64,000 nucleotides of DNA, taken from NCBI GenBank assembly GCA_963745765.1, contig CAVUYQ010000025.1, forward strand, positions 124,001-188,000, given 5' to 3'. This document shows, piece by piece, positions 1 to 8,000 of the stretch. The stretch's first letter is position 1. Every line of letters starts with the position of its first letter. The translations under genes were made by a program, and so were the position numbers. This DNA is from Ww85 sp963745765 (GTDB taxonomy: Bacteria; Desulfobacterota; Desulfobulbia; Desulfobulbales; Desulfocapsaceae). The notes under the pieces were generated by a model. That model was not told the DNA's origin and searched no databases. It worked only from the letters and a program-made list of their open reading frames with translations.

Positions 1-328
1 GGGCTACAACGCCATCAAGACCAACGTTACGACCTTCAAGATATTTTAACCCTGCGTTCCATATCTGAATGCCGTATCCTTTTCCACGATATTCCGGTTT
101 AACAATGTAGAATCCGAGAAAACCAAAAGACTCGCCGTATTTGACGACAGAGATAACGGCAATTGGTTCATCGTTCAAAAGCCCAATGAAAAAACCACTC
201 GGATCAGCGGAGTAAAAACACTCCGCATCGCGAATGCCGGGATTCCAGCCTTCCTGCGCTGACCATTCAATAGCAAGATCAACTTCTTTGCGGGTCATTG
301 TCCTGATTATGTAGTTATTATTTTGCAT
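1..328 (-). CDS. GNAT family N-acetyltransferase (3' end beyond window)
   Basis: Reading the minus strand from an ATG at 328 gives 109 uninterrupted codons that run off the window start. The N-terminus has the MTRKEVD...EWSAQEGWNPG pattern of a GNAT subgroup that often carries a second C-terminal acetyltransferase lobe. The acetyl-CoA motif is visible as KPEYRGKGYG (Q/RxxGxG/A type) after a hydrophobic beta-strand FGFLGFYIV. It should transfer an acetyl group from acetyl-CoA to an unknown amine. The C-terminal half is missing here, so the substrate class cannot be judged. The family call is firm; the function is open. Confidence 0.8.
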   Translation of the reverse strand, partial: MQNNNYIIRTMTRKEVDLAIEWSAQEGWNPGIRDAECFYSADPSGFFIGLLNDEPIAVISVVKYGESFGFLGFYIVKPEYRGKGYGIQIWNAGLKYLEGRNVGLDGVVA

Positions 329-454
329 AGTAAACACAAGAATTTATCGCCTGTTGCCGGCTGCCATTAAGTCAATCGGACCTCGTTGTTTGCGGCTCCG
401 GTTGCCGTCTGGTTGGAAAATTTTTATCCATTGTATTTCACCATATATTGACCA

Positions 455-883
455 TCATTTTCTCCCGAATGTTGCTTTAAGACCATTTATAAATTCTTCT
501 TTTTCACTTTGCGGGAGTTTGGTTTGAGGTCTTGGTAATGTATAAATCCAAGGAGGCATATCTCCTTCCTCATATTCATGTGCAGCGTCATTACCTTTAT
601 TTCTTTCTTGAACATTCCACATGGAAACATTTAGTTTTTCACGACCTTCATCGACATCATTTTGAACCAGCCATGAAACAGGTGCAACATTGCTATAGAT
701 TGGCCATGTTGTTTCATTACTATGACAATCACCGCATAGTTTGAAAAATGTTGTTCTCGTTTTTGGCTTATCCCATTGAGGTTCTGAAATACTTTTGGGA
801 TTAGTATGGTCTTTTCCATAAGGTACAAACTGAATTCCAATAAATAAAATTATGATTATCCCAAGTATCTTAAGTTTCATCAT
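455..883 (-). CDS. Haem-binding domain protein (cytochrome c-like, single CxxCH)
   Basis: This is a 142-residue protein with an uncleaved-looking N-terminal hydrophobic segment (residues 4-20) and one c-type haem motif, CGDCHSNETTWP, near residue 50. The spacing of that motif, the WPIYSNVAPVSWL segment and the late MPPW match the small 'haem_bd' family of periplasmic haem proteins. It is probably anchored in the inner membrane facing the periplasm, with a role in electron transfer or haem sensing; that role is inference. The gene is AT-rich compared with the metabolic operons further along, and its neighbours (GNAT, repeat, decarboxylase) do not define a pathway. Confidence 0.75.
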   Translation of the reverse strand: MMKLKILGIIIILFIGIQFVPYGKDHTNPKSISEPQWDKPKTRTTFFKLCGDCHSNETTWPIYSNVAPVSWLVQNDVDEGREKLNVSMWNVQERNKGNDAAHEYEEGDMPPWIYTLPRPQTKLPQSEKEEFINGLKATFGRK

Positions 884-1199
884 TTCCTCCCTGTTTTAGA
901 TTAAACGTTTCCAACGTTTTTCACCACCAGCCAGCCACCAAATGAGCAGGAAAAAAAGCAGCCCTTCTGGTCTGGTGAATGTTCTGGTTCGGCGATTTTT
1001 GCCGCTTGGTTCCTGATGGCAGGAATTAAATAGTTTTCGTCCGGAAATGAGCGATTTTCACCTAAATCTAGGCGCTCGATAAATTTAACCGCAGGCATAT
1101 AATTGATATTCCGAGGATTAAATTTTGAGAGTAACGACGAGTTAGGGGAAAAGCGCTGTTTCAGGATGGAAACTAAATAAATCTGCCCCAAGCCTCTCT
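884..1199. other. Intergenic stretch carrying a dispersed repeat copy
   Basis: About 315 bases between the haem-binding protein and the decarboxylase. An open frame of 96 codons crosses it on the minus strand, but it resembles no family and overlaps the dispersed repeat at 1096-1165, so I do not call a gene. Confidence 0.6.
1096..1165 (+). repeat. Dispersed repeat, copy C (right part of the CCTTGAATAAT element)
   Basis: Bases 1096-1118 are identical, 23 of 23, to 30411-30433, and the match continues imperfectly through ATTTTGAG, TAACG and GAAAA blocks that also occur at 7885-7915 and, reversed, at 50805-50850. The copy lacks a clean terminal ATTATTCAAGG. See the finding on this repeat family. 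Confidence 0.7.
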
Positions 1200-2849
1200 T
1201 TACTCGATTACTCCACTTCTTTTGCCCAGATAGCTGGTCAAACGATTTAAGGCAGGAGAGCGGTCATCTCTATCAATTTTTACCTCAATCAGACTGAAAT
1301 CTTTGGTATTGTCACGCGCTTCAAGCAAAGCACTATCGAAATCCTTTTCATTATCAACATAAAACCCTTTACCTCTTCCTAAAATTTCAGGAACTGAGCT
1401 GTATTTCCAGGGAAGGATATCATTGAACGGTCCGTCCAGCATCGGCCGCTCAGTGCTATATCCATCATTATTCAAAACAATAACTATGGGATTTAAGCCG
1501 TACCTGGCAATAGTTGACAATTCCATGCCAGTCATCTGGAAAGCACCATCTCCAATCAAGACAATGGCTCGAAGCGCTGGGTTGGCATAGTGGACCCCAA
1601 CTGCTGCTGGAACCGAAAAACCGAGGGAGGCATAGTACGCCGGAGAAAGAAAATTTGTATCCTGGTGCATATATAGATCATTGGCGCCGAACAGTGCATC
1701 GCCCACATCTGCAATTACAATATTATCCTTGGTAATAAATGAGTTGAGATTATGAAAAAGCCTCTGCACCTTCATTTTTTGGTGGCTCTTTGATGGATGG
1801 AAAGGAAGAGGCGGTGCAGGAACCGGGTGGGTTTCAGTTCGCTTTTTTATATCTCCGTCGGACAAGCCTTTCAAAAAGTCTTTAAACAAAATATTATAAT
1901 AGCGATGATGGTAGATGGTCAGTTTTTCGCTGGTTGCGTAGATTGAACGAGCAGGGTTAATATTAGCCGTGTATATGCCCGTATTCAAGTCCGTCAGAAA
2001 TGCACCAAGAAAGATAATACAGTCACTGGACTCGACATATTCTGTTATTTCTCTCAGCCCGGTTGCCCCCTCATAGATGCCCAAAGAAAAAGATTTATTG
2101 TCAGGAATAACTGACTTGGCAAGGATTGTTGAAGCAACCGGAATTTGAGTTTTCTCGGCAAAGGCGACTAGCTCACGCTGCAGGCCGAATCGGTGGACTT
2201 CAACACCGGCCAGAATAACCGGCTGCTCTGCGGAATTGATAATCTGGACGGCTTCCGTTATCGCCTCTTTCAGAGCATGGGGATCACTTATATCCCCTGA
2301 CCGACTGTGCTGGTGGTCCCCCACCCCTGGGACAAAAACCATATCACGGGGAATTTCAATATAAACAGGTCTCTTGTACCTGAGGGAACAATGAATGACC
2401 CGATCAATTTCATGAAAAGCCGTGGCCGGATCATCCAGTATTGTTGAGGCCACCGTAAATTCATCAAATATTTTTTTTTGGGTATTAAAGTCTTTTACCT
2501 TATGGTGCAGAAGGGGGTTTTTTTCCTTTTCCTTAACCCCGGGCGCTCCACTGATAACAACAACAGGCGACTTCTCGGCAAAAGCCTGGGCCGTAGTATT
2601 GACAACTTTCAATCCGCCAACGCCGTAGGTTATGCAGACAGCCCCAAGCCCCTTGATTCGCGCATACGCATCAGCCGCGAACCCTGCTCCCTGCTCATCA
2701 CAAGTGTTAATAACCTCCAGCTTGTCGCTCTTGGTCATCAGGTCAAAAAAGCTAAGGACGTAATCACCGGGAATCCCGAAAACATGGGACACCCCATGCC
2801 GGTTAAGCTGCTCAACTAGGTACTCACCTATTGTGTTAGATTTATTCAT
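1200..2849 (-). CDS. Thiamine-diphosphate 2-keto acid decarboxylase (pyruvate/indolepyruvate decarboxylase type)
   Basis: This 549-residue ThDP enzyme should decarboxylate a 2-oxo acid (pyruvate, indolepyruvate or a branched or aromatic analogue) to the aldehyde in the cytoplasm. The residues that separate decarboxylases from acetolactate synthases are present: GIPGD with the catalytic Asp at 29, the cofactor-activating Glu in CDEQGAG (residue 52), the His-His pair at 115-116 (LLHHKV), the ThDP motif GDGAFQMTG...NND, and the downstream Glu in GYSTERPML. Length matches the family (540-570). It stands alone, with no alcohol dehydrogenase beside it. Substrate cannot be read from the sequence. 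Such enzymes are uncommon in strict anaerobes, so transfer is plausible. Confidence 0.9.
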   Translation of the reverse strand: MNKSNTIGEYLVEQLNRHGVSHVFGIPGDYVLSFFDLMTKSDKLEVINTCDEQGAGFAADAYARIKGLGAVCITYGVGGLKVVNTTAQAFAEKSPVVVISGAPGVKEKEKNPLLHHKVKDFNTQKKIFDEFTVASTILDDPATAFHEIDRVIHCSLRYKRPVYIEIPRDMVFVPGVGDHQHSRSGDISDPHALKEAITEAVQIINSAEQPVILAGVEVHRFGLQRELVAFAEKTQIPVASTILAKSVIPDNKSFSLGIYEGATGLREITEYVESSDCIIFLGAFLTDLNTGIYTANINPARSIYATSEKLTIYHHRYYNILFKDFLKGLSDGDIKKRTETHPVPAPPLPFHPSKSHQKMKVQRLFHNLNSFITKDNIVIADVGDALFGANDLYMHQDTNFLSPAYYASLGFSVPAAVGVHYANPALRAIVLIGDGAFQMTGMELSTIARYGLNPIVIVLNNDGYSTERPMLDGPFNDILPWKYSSVPEILGRGKGFYVDNEKDFDSALLEARDNTKDFSLIEVKIDRDDRSPALNRLTSYLGKRSGVIE

Positions 2850-2866
2850 GAAATTGCCTCAATCGT

Positions 2867-3205
2867 TTACAAGTAGTCCAGGTGTTCAGGAACCAAGGTT
2901 TTACCGCGGTCAAAAGCAGATCTCACCTCACTCTTGCCGTGACGGGACTCGGCACTCTCATCAGAATAAATGACAAGAAGAACATTTGAATTATCGATCC
3001 CCTCTGAAATTGAATCGATCCAATCTGCACCTGGTTTAACATCTCTGGGAGCAGTCCAGCATCGAATCCCTTCTTCTTCAAGAGAGTGGCACAATGCGTG
3101 TGCGGGGGTCTTGTCACCTTGAGAATATGATATAAAAATTTCATGTGGGATTTTGTCTATCTCCGAACGATTGCCATCAGCGGCAGCTTTAGCTGACTGT
3201 TGTGG
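2867..3205 (-). pseudogene. TIR-domain remnant, in frame behind the GNAT stop codon
   Basis: The minus-strand frame from 3205 to the stop at 2867 is open for 112 codons and begins directly after the TAA of the GNAT gene at 3206, in the same reading frame. From about 3140 it reads as a bacterial TIR domain: EIFISYSQGDK, then the LEEEGIRCW...APRDVKPGADW core, then NSNVLLVIYSDESAES and a shortened EVRSAFDRGKTLVP. There is no ATG, GTG or TTG before the FISYS strand, and the last helix is cut off. A TIR NADase or signalling domain is normally about 130 residues attached to other domains. I read it as a truncated relic, though readthrough of the GNAT stop would give a GNAT-TIR fusion. Confidence 0.7.
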
Positions 3206-3679
3206 TTAAACATTTCTTTTCATATCCAGAAGATAAAGATAATCAGCACCATTGTCGGGTTTCCCTGGTTGCCTGACCCACCCGAGAGACTCATATAGTT
3301 TTATGGCGGCAGTCAGATTCTTATTTGTTGTCAAAATAATCTGTTCGTATCCAGTCTCAGTAGCTGCGGACAGTGCGGAGTTCAACATTCTCCGGCCAAT
3401 TCCCTGCCCCTGGTAGTCGGGATGTACGTAGAAGCCGGTCACCTCTCCCACAGTCGAACTGATTCTCTTTAAAATAATCACTCCTATGGGGCGATCTCGA
3501 TCTATTGCGATAAAATCTATTGAAAGTGTTTTGTGCGTATTTCCAACCTGGGCCAAGGCTAAGTCAATACTCTCAGGATCCGGCTCAATGCCGACAGATC
3601 TCATTATTTCAAATGCAAGAGCTACTACTTCTGCATTGTCTTCGGGCGTTGCTTTACGAATACGTATGTTAGATTTCAC
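3206..3679 (-). CDS. GNAT family N-acetyltransferase
   Basis: This 157-residue protein is a single GNAT domain. The acetyl-CoA pyrophosphate loop is YQGQGIGRRML (residues about 95-105), preceded by the beta-strand EVTGFYVHP and followed by ILTTNKNLTAAIKLYESLGW, the usual C-terminal helix and strand. It transfers an acetyl group to an unidentified amine, antibiotic or protein. The start ATG at 3679 gives the expected length. The stop is followed in the same frame by the TIR remnant. The substrate is unknown. Confidence 0.85.
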   Translation of the reverse strand: MKSNIRIRKATPEDNAEVVALAFEIMRSVGIEPDPESIDLALAQVGNTHKTLSIDFIAIDRDRPIGVIILKRISSTVGEVTGFYVHPDYQGQGIGRRMLNSALSAATETGYEQIILTTNKNLTAAIKLYESLGWVRQPGKPDNGADYLYLLDMKRNV

Positions 3680-3767
3680 AGATGTTTAATATGATGATCA
3701 CCGGTTTAACCGGTGAATTATTTTGTTGGATCGATTCGTCAAAAATAAAGATTTGACCGCATCGCCC

Positions 3768-3893
3768 ATATGCATGCCGTGAAAAGCGTGCCCCTGAAAG
3801 AGGTGAAAAGCCCCCTGGATTGTTAAATCCTCTCTTTTCGCATAATTGATAGCAAATCCACTGTTCAAACGGCAATTATGCAAGGCGACCTTA
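3768..3893. repeat. Diverged copy F of the CCTTGAATAAT repeat family
   Basis: The stretch ends GCAATTATGCAAGGCGACC, close to GCAATTATTCAAGGTGGCC at 7915-7933, and it also holds CATAATTGATAGCAAATCC (compare CATATAATTGATATTCCG at 30411) and CCTGAAAGAGGTG (compare 30388). The similarity is patchy, so this is a tentative member of the family. Confidence 0.45.
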
Positions 3894-4829
3894 AAAAGAC
3901 AGTTCTCCTCTGGCTTTATATTCAAGGGGAAGAAGGCTGTGATAGATGAATCGATTTACCGGTGTCTGAACTCCTTTTTCAGCACCGAACCTTGCGACCG
4001 TACCACATTGTTCATGCAGCTCGGACGGTTTACCTTCCATGATATCCCTCTGCATGGATGCCGTACCTGCCGCCGGAACGCTGTCAATGAAACCGATGGT
4101 TGATTTCACCGCGCCGGCGTCAAGATTCACGCCCTGCGCCCGTGCGACCTCGAAGACCTCCTGTATTGACTGCACGAGCAATTCACGCGTTTGCGGGACG
4201 CTGCGGAATACGCCAACCGGAGATCGGGTGAGGGCACCCACTCCGCTCCACGGCGCAATAATCATAAATTTCAGCCATAGCTCCTGGAGAATAGCTGTCG
4301 AAGCATTGATTGTTACTCCCTGTACATCGGTAAACAGTTTCACCAGTCTTTCCACCTGCCGACTCATGGAGCCGTCTAATTCTCCAAAAGACAAATAGGG
4401 GTCTATTCCTCTATGGGAGATAAGCCCGGGAGCTTCGACAAGGCTGATCATTTTACACAGGCCCGGGAGAACGTGTTTAGGACCAATCGAGTTGGACAAG
4501 GTGGTATGGGCCTCAACGCCGTTCTGTATCGGGATAATGATGCTATCGGCTTTGAGCAATGGCTTGATCTGATCCGCAATTTCCTTTACCTGCCAGGATT
4601 TGACACAGCATAAAACAAGATCTACCTCTCCAATTGTTTCCGGCTGATCTGTTGCCTGAGCGGGGTGAATGGTGAAATCTCCATTGATGCTTTTTACCCG
4701 CAGTCCATCGGACTGAATTGACTTCAAGTGCGCGCCTCGGGCGATGAAGGTAACGTCATTTCCCGCCTGGGCCAGTCTGCCCCCGAAATATCCTCCAACA
4801 GCTCCTGTTCCGAATACGGCGATTTTCAT
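3891..4829 (-). CDS. panE: 2-dehydropantoate 2-reductase family protein (PanE/ApbA)
   Basis: A 312-residue NADPH-dependent reductase; in the family the reaction is ketopantoate to pantoate in CoA biosynthesis. I place the start at the ATG at 4829, because GGAGAA precedes it and the protein then opens with MKIAVFGTGAVGG, the Rossmann glycine loop; the 28 upstream codons look non-coding. The substrate-binding Asn is in IQNGVE (near residue 99) and the catalytic Lys in ELWLKFM (near 170). Paralogues of this family act on other 2-oxo or 2-hydroxy acids, and no other pan genes are nearby, so the pantothenate role is probable but not certain. Confidence 0.8.
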   Translation of the reverse strand: MKIAVFGTGAVGGYFGGRLAQAGNDVTFIARGAHLKSIQSDGLRVKSINGDFTIHPAQATDQPETIGEVDLVLCCVKSWQVKEIADQIKPLLKADSIIIPIQNGVEAHTTLSNSIGPKHVLPGLCKMISLVEAPGLISHRGIDPYLSFGELDGSMSRQVERLVKLFTDVQGVTINASTAILQELWLKFMIIAPWSGVGALTRSPVGVFRSVPQTRELLVQSIQEVFEVARAQGVNLDAGAVKSTIGFIDSVPAAGTASMQRDIMEGKPSELHEQCGTVARFGAEKGVQTPVNRFIYHSLLPLEYKARGELSF

Positions 4830-4948
4830 GTTTTTTCTCCATTGATGTATATCAAGCTGCCTGTTCTGTCGGTTCCCTTGAATAGTTGCCTTTTCAGACG
4901 ATTCCTGCGCCACGTGTGAAATTTTATCCGCGGAATGTCAATAATATA

Positions 4949-5008
4949 CCGGCGTAAAATTTTTTGCATGCCTTGATCTCGAACGATGCCCGATTATTCA
5001 AGGCTCCC
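4949..5008 (-). repeat. Dispersed repeat, copy E (left end of the CCTTGAATAAT element)
   Basis: Read on the minus strand this begins CCTTGAATAATCGGGCATCG, differing by one base from 7864-7883, and continues into CAAGGCATGC and an AAATTTTAC block that recurs at 30357-30380. It therefore links copy A's left end to copy D's left end. Confidence 0.7.
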
Positions 5009-5218
5009 TTCATTATTTTACTTTCCCCTCATGATTTTCCTGGCAATTCCAGGGCCTGCCCTGATTTTTCCTGCACACCTCCGGGGAACGGCTGCGTTGA
5101 ATAACTGCCAAAAATGGTTAAAAGTAACATCACGAGCGCTCCGGAACCGGTCCGTAGCGGATGAGGAAACGAGCCGCGTATCCGGACAGATTTTTGGATG
5201 GCTTTCAGTTTGATGGCG

Positions 5219-5365
5219 TCGTAAAAACTTCGATCTACTGCGTCGTGGAACTTTTTCCGGCACTCGGCATACTACCTGTATGCCTTCGCACCTGAAAAAC
5301 TACCACTCCTTTTTTATCTGTGTTTTTACTTAGCCATCTTTTGGAGTGCAATAGACTTTTTACGA
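5219..5365. repeat. 147-base palindromic MITE-like element
   Basis: The element starts TCGTAAAAA (5219-5227) and ends TTTTTACGA (5357-5365), a perfect 9-base terminal inverted repeat. Inside is a nested hairpin: GGCATAC/GTATGCC around 5267-5285, flanked by TGGAACTTTTT and its near-complement. There is no coding capacity. It ends 39 bases before the GST start, so it could also fold in the leader of that transcript. Confidence 0.7.
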
Positions 5366-5404
5366 GTATGTCAGTTTGGCATTACGCACAAAAGGAGATA
5401 CACC

Positions 5405-6028
5405 ATGTACACGCTTTATACTATTCCCGGGTCATGTTCTTCAGGCATCACGGTCCTGCTCGAGAAGCTGCAAGTTGCATATACGCCGGTTAAACGTGAA
5501 GACGTACCAGATTATTCCAGTATCGTGCCGACCAACCAGGTACCGGCGTTGAAAACACCAGATGGTCAGATTATTACAGAAGGTGCCGCAATTGTGCTCT
5601 ACCTGCTCGAGAAGCACAATTCACCGATGCTGCCTGCCGACCTGTCCCGGAAGGCAGAATTTCTGCGGTGGCTGATGTTTGATTATGCAACGCTTCATCC
5701 TGCCTATAGCAGAATGTTTGCGATTCAGTACAAAACGCAAATGGACGAAAAGGAGAGAACCAGCGTGTTGCAACAATTAGCAACGTATGTATCGAGTTTA
5801 TGGGCAATTCTCGAAAAAGAACTGGAGAAGAAGAAATTCATCACCGGCGATCAACCGACTATTGTGGACTATCTGGCAACCATTTACTCAGGTTGGGGAA
5901 AGAACTTCCAGGATATCACCATTGCACGCGGAAAAAACGTGGATAGACTTGTCGATCAGGTTTCAGCCCTTCCTGAGTTCCAAGCCGGCTATAAAAAAGA
6001 AAATATTGAATTTAAAAAGGCTGGGTAG
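5405..6028 (+). CDS. Glutathione S-transferase family protein
   Basis: A 207-residue two-domain GST. The thioredoxin-like N-terminal half (residues 1-78) carries NQVPALKTPDG with the cis-proline that binds the gamma-glutamyl backbone, and the EGAAI loop; the all-helical C-terminal half follows. AGGAG lies just before the ATG. It would conjugate or reduce electrophiles using glutathione or a related thiol. The SCSS segment replaces the usual catalytic position near residue 10, so the exact class is unclear. It converges with the CDF exporter gene. Confidence 0.85.
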   Translation: MYTLYTIPGSCSSGITVLLEKLQVAYTPVKREDVPDYSSIVPTNQVPALKTPDGQIITEGAAIVLYLLEKHNSPMLPADLSRKAEFLRWLMFDYATLHPAYSRMFAIQYKTQMDEKERTSVLQQLATYVSSLWAILEKELEKKKFITGDQPTIVDYLATIYSGWGKNFQDITIARGKNVDRLVDQVSALPEFQAGYKKENIEFKKAG

Positions 6029-6052
6029 GGTACATTGCAGGAGAGAAGCTTT

Positions 6053-7027
6053 TTACTTCTTTATCGGGTTGTAGAGCAGGTCCGGTGCATGGTCGGTATC
6101 GAACTCGGTCTGGAATATGGTGTGATTGATAGCGAATTTCTCCTGTAACAGCGTGTTGATGGTATTGATAACCCGGTTGCTTTCTGACAGGTTGACGTCC
6201 TCTTTGAAATGCAGGTGCGCCTCCAGATTGACCGTCTTGTCATCTATTTGCCAGAGATGAATATGGTGCATTCCTCTTATCTCAGGGCAGGTAAGGATTG
6301 TTTTTTCGATTTCACGAATATCAAGATGGGCCGGAGCAAACTGCATAACCACTCGCAAGGTCTCCATTAAAATCCCCCATGCTGCCCGAATCAGGTACAG
6401 GGCAATCAGTATCGTCAGCACACTGTCCACCCAGTATACCTGGTACAAAGTCATCAACACTCCTCCGATAAGGACGGCAACTGAGGTCATGACATCGGTG
6501 AGCAGGTGGAGATAGGCGGACTTGATATTGAGATTGTCTCCGGCATCGCCTTTCAATAAGATGACACAGAGGGTGTTACCAACGATACTAAACACGGCCA
6601 GGCTGATTACCCACACCGTACCAATCGGTTCCTGGTGAAAGAATCGGCTCACACCCTCATAGATGAGAAATCCACCTACAAAAACCAGTGTTCCCGCATT
6701 GATCATGGCAGCCAGAATTTCAGCCCTTTTGAAACCGAACGTTTTCCTGTCTGAATAAGAACGCCCGGTAAGCTTGTCTGCGATATAGCTGATGACCAGA
6801 GCAATCACGTCACTGAAATTATGCAGGGCATCGGAGTAAAGTGCCAGGCTGCCGGAGATGAAGCCGCCGATCAATTGGGCGATCGTTATCAGGAGATTTG
6901 CAGCAATGGCAATGCCGAGCTTTCCGCCTTTCAGGCTGCCATGTTGATGTGTATGATTGTGAGTTTGACCGTTGTCATGATGATCGTGCTCATGATTTTG
7001 ATCTGGTTCCGAGTTTATAGGTGCCAC
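6053..7027 (-). CDS. Cation diffusion facilitator family zinc/metal exporter
   Basis: A 324-residue inner-membrane antiporter that exports divalent metal (Zn, Cd, Co) in exchange for protons. The N-terminus (residues 8-30) is a His/Asp-rich metal loop; six membrane segments follow. The intramembrane metal site is visible as the SDALHNFSD motif in TM2 and HLLTDVMTS in TM5. The last 90 residues form the cytoplasmic ferredoxin-like dimerisation domain (HHIHLWQIDDKTVNLEAHL). The start is a GTG at 7027 behind AAGGAAAA. The ArsR-type regulator at 8839-9180 could be metal-responsive, but it is not adjacent. Confidence 0.9.
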   Translation of the reverse strand: MAPINSEPDQNHEHDHHDNGQTHNHTHQHGSLKGGKLGIAIAANLLITIAQLIGGFISGSLALYSDALHNFSDVIALVISYIADKLTGRSYSDRKTFGFKRAEILAAMINAGTLVFVGGFLIYEGVSRFFHQEPIGTVWVISLAVFSIVGNTLCVILLKGDAGDNLNIKSAYLHLLTDVMTSVAVLIGGVLMTLYQVYWVDSVLTILIALYLIRAAWGILMETLRVVMQFAPAHLDIREIEKTILTCPEIRGMHHIHLWQIDDKTVNLEAHLHFKEDVNLSESNRVINTINTLLQEKFAINHTIFQTEFDTDHAPDLLYNPIKK

Positions 7028-7073
7028 AGCTGTTTTCCTTTTATTTTCCTTGTGTAGTATCTCTCAAGCACGT

Positions 7074-7823
7074 TTATGCCAACAGATTCCAGATTATCTT
7101 GGCGGCAATACCCAGCAATACAACGCCAATGATCCGTTTCACCTGTTTCTGTTTAAGCTTTTCAGTCATTAACCAGGCGCCAGCTACTGCTCCAAGTGCT
7201 GAACCGATCGCGGTAAGACTGAGTAATAACGGGTTGATAGTGCCCACAGATGCGTGGCCGAGAAAACCTGAAAATGAAGAGAAAATCACAATGAACGAAG
7301 TGGTTGCTGATGCTTTTTTGGGTTCATAGCCTAAGGCTACAAGACCAGGGACAATAAAGTTACCACCGCCAACTCCAAGAAGCCCCCCAAAGAATCCGGC
7401 AAATGCCCCGATGGAAAGACCAGATAGTATCTGAGCATTTCTGGAAAGAGAGCTTTCTCTCTGGACCGGCCTATAAAACAACATCATCAGCGCAGCAAAA
7501 ATGAGAAAGGCAACGAACAGCCAAAGGAGCAGCTCGCGGTTCAGTCCGATGCTTATATAGGCTCCAACAGGTGATAATGCGGTCGCCACGATCAGAATCG
7601 GAATTGCGACTTTCCACATGATTAATCTTTTTTTGAAATAACGCCAGGAGGCAAAAACCATTGCGATTGAGTTCAATAATAATGCAGTTGCCATTGCGAC
7701 GTGTATATCTATGCCGATACCAATAAAAACAGGGATCAATATGAATGCGGCACCAACTCCTGCTATGGTAAGGAGCGTGGTGAATGCAAAGGTGATCGCT
7801 CCGGCGAGCAATGAGATTGTCAT
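7074..7823 (-). CDS. TauE/SafE (sulfite exporter) family permease
   Basis: A 249-residue membrane protein with about eight hydrophobic segments in two repeats, each with the glycine-rich signature of the family: GVGAAFILIPVFIGIGI near residue 22 and FFGGLLGVGGGNFIVPGLV near residue 145. Family members move sulfite, sulfonates or other organosulfur anions. It is expressed toward the CDF gene, and its start lies next to a complete copy of the dispersed repeat (7863-7929), which must lie in or near its promoter. Confidence 0.88.
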   Translation of the reverse strand: MTISLLAGAITFAFTTLLTIAGVGAAFILIPVFIGIGIDIHVAMATALLLNSIAMVFASWRYFKKRLIMWKVAIPILIVATALSPVGAYISIGLNRELLLWLFVAFLIFAALMMLFYRPVQRESSLSRNAQILSGLSIGAFAGFFGGLLGVGGGNFIVPGLVALGYEPKKASATTSFIVIFSSFSGFLGHASVGTINPLLLSLTAIGSALGAVAGAWLMTEKLKQKQVKRIIGVVLLGIAAKIIWNLLA

Positions 7824-7862
7824 GGATCAAATTCCATTCATATAAACTGAATAACTAAGGGT

Positions 7863-7929
7863 ACCTTGAATAATCAGGCATCGTTCGAGCATAACGCAGA
7901 GATAGGACGAAAAGGCAATTATTCAAGGT
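7863..7929. repeat. Dispersed repeat, copy A (complete short form with 12-base inverted ends)
   Basis: ACCTTGAATAAT at 7863-7874 is the exact reverse complement of ATTATTCAAGGT at 7918-7929, bounding a 67-base element. The interior shares GAGCATAACG and GGACGAAAAG blocks with copies at 1096, 30411 and 50790. It looks like an internally deleted form of a longer element. Confidence 0.8.
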
Positions 7930-8000
7930 GGCCTTTAAAATGGTCGACAGCAGATAGAAGGGAAACCTCTATCGCTCCGGGCACTTAGCTTTTATCCTGT

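Larger units (their letters stand above)
4830..5404. other. Intergenic region with two repeat elements, no gene seen
   Basis: This 575-base gap holds an inverted partial copy of the CCTTGAATAAT family (4949-5008) and a separate 147-base palindromic element (5219-5365). Open frames on both strands resemble no known family. Confidence 0.6.

Noticed and set aside
901..1191. A 96-codon minus-strand frame between the haem protein and the decarboxylase
   Set aside because: It runs through dispersed repeat copy C and resembles no protein family.
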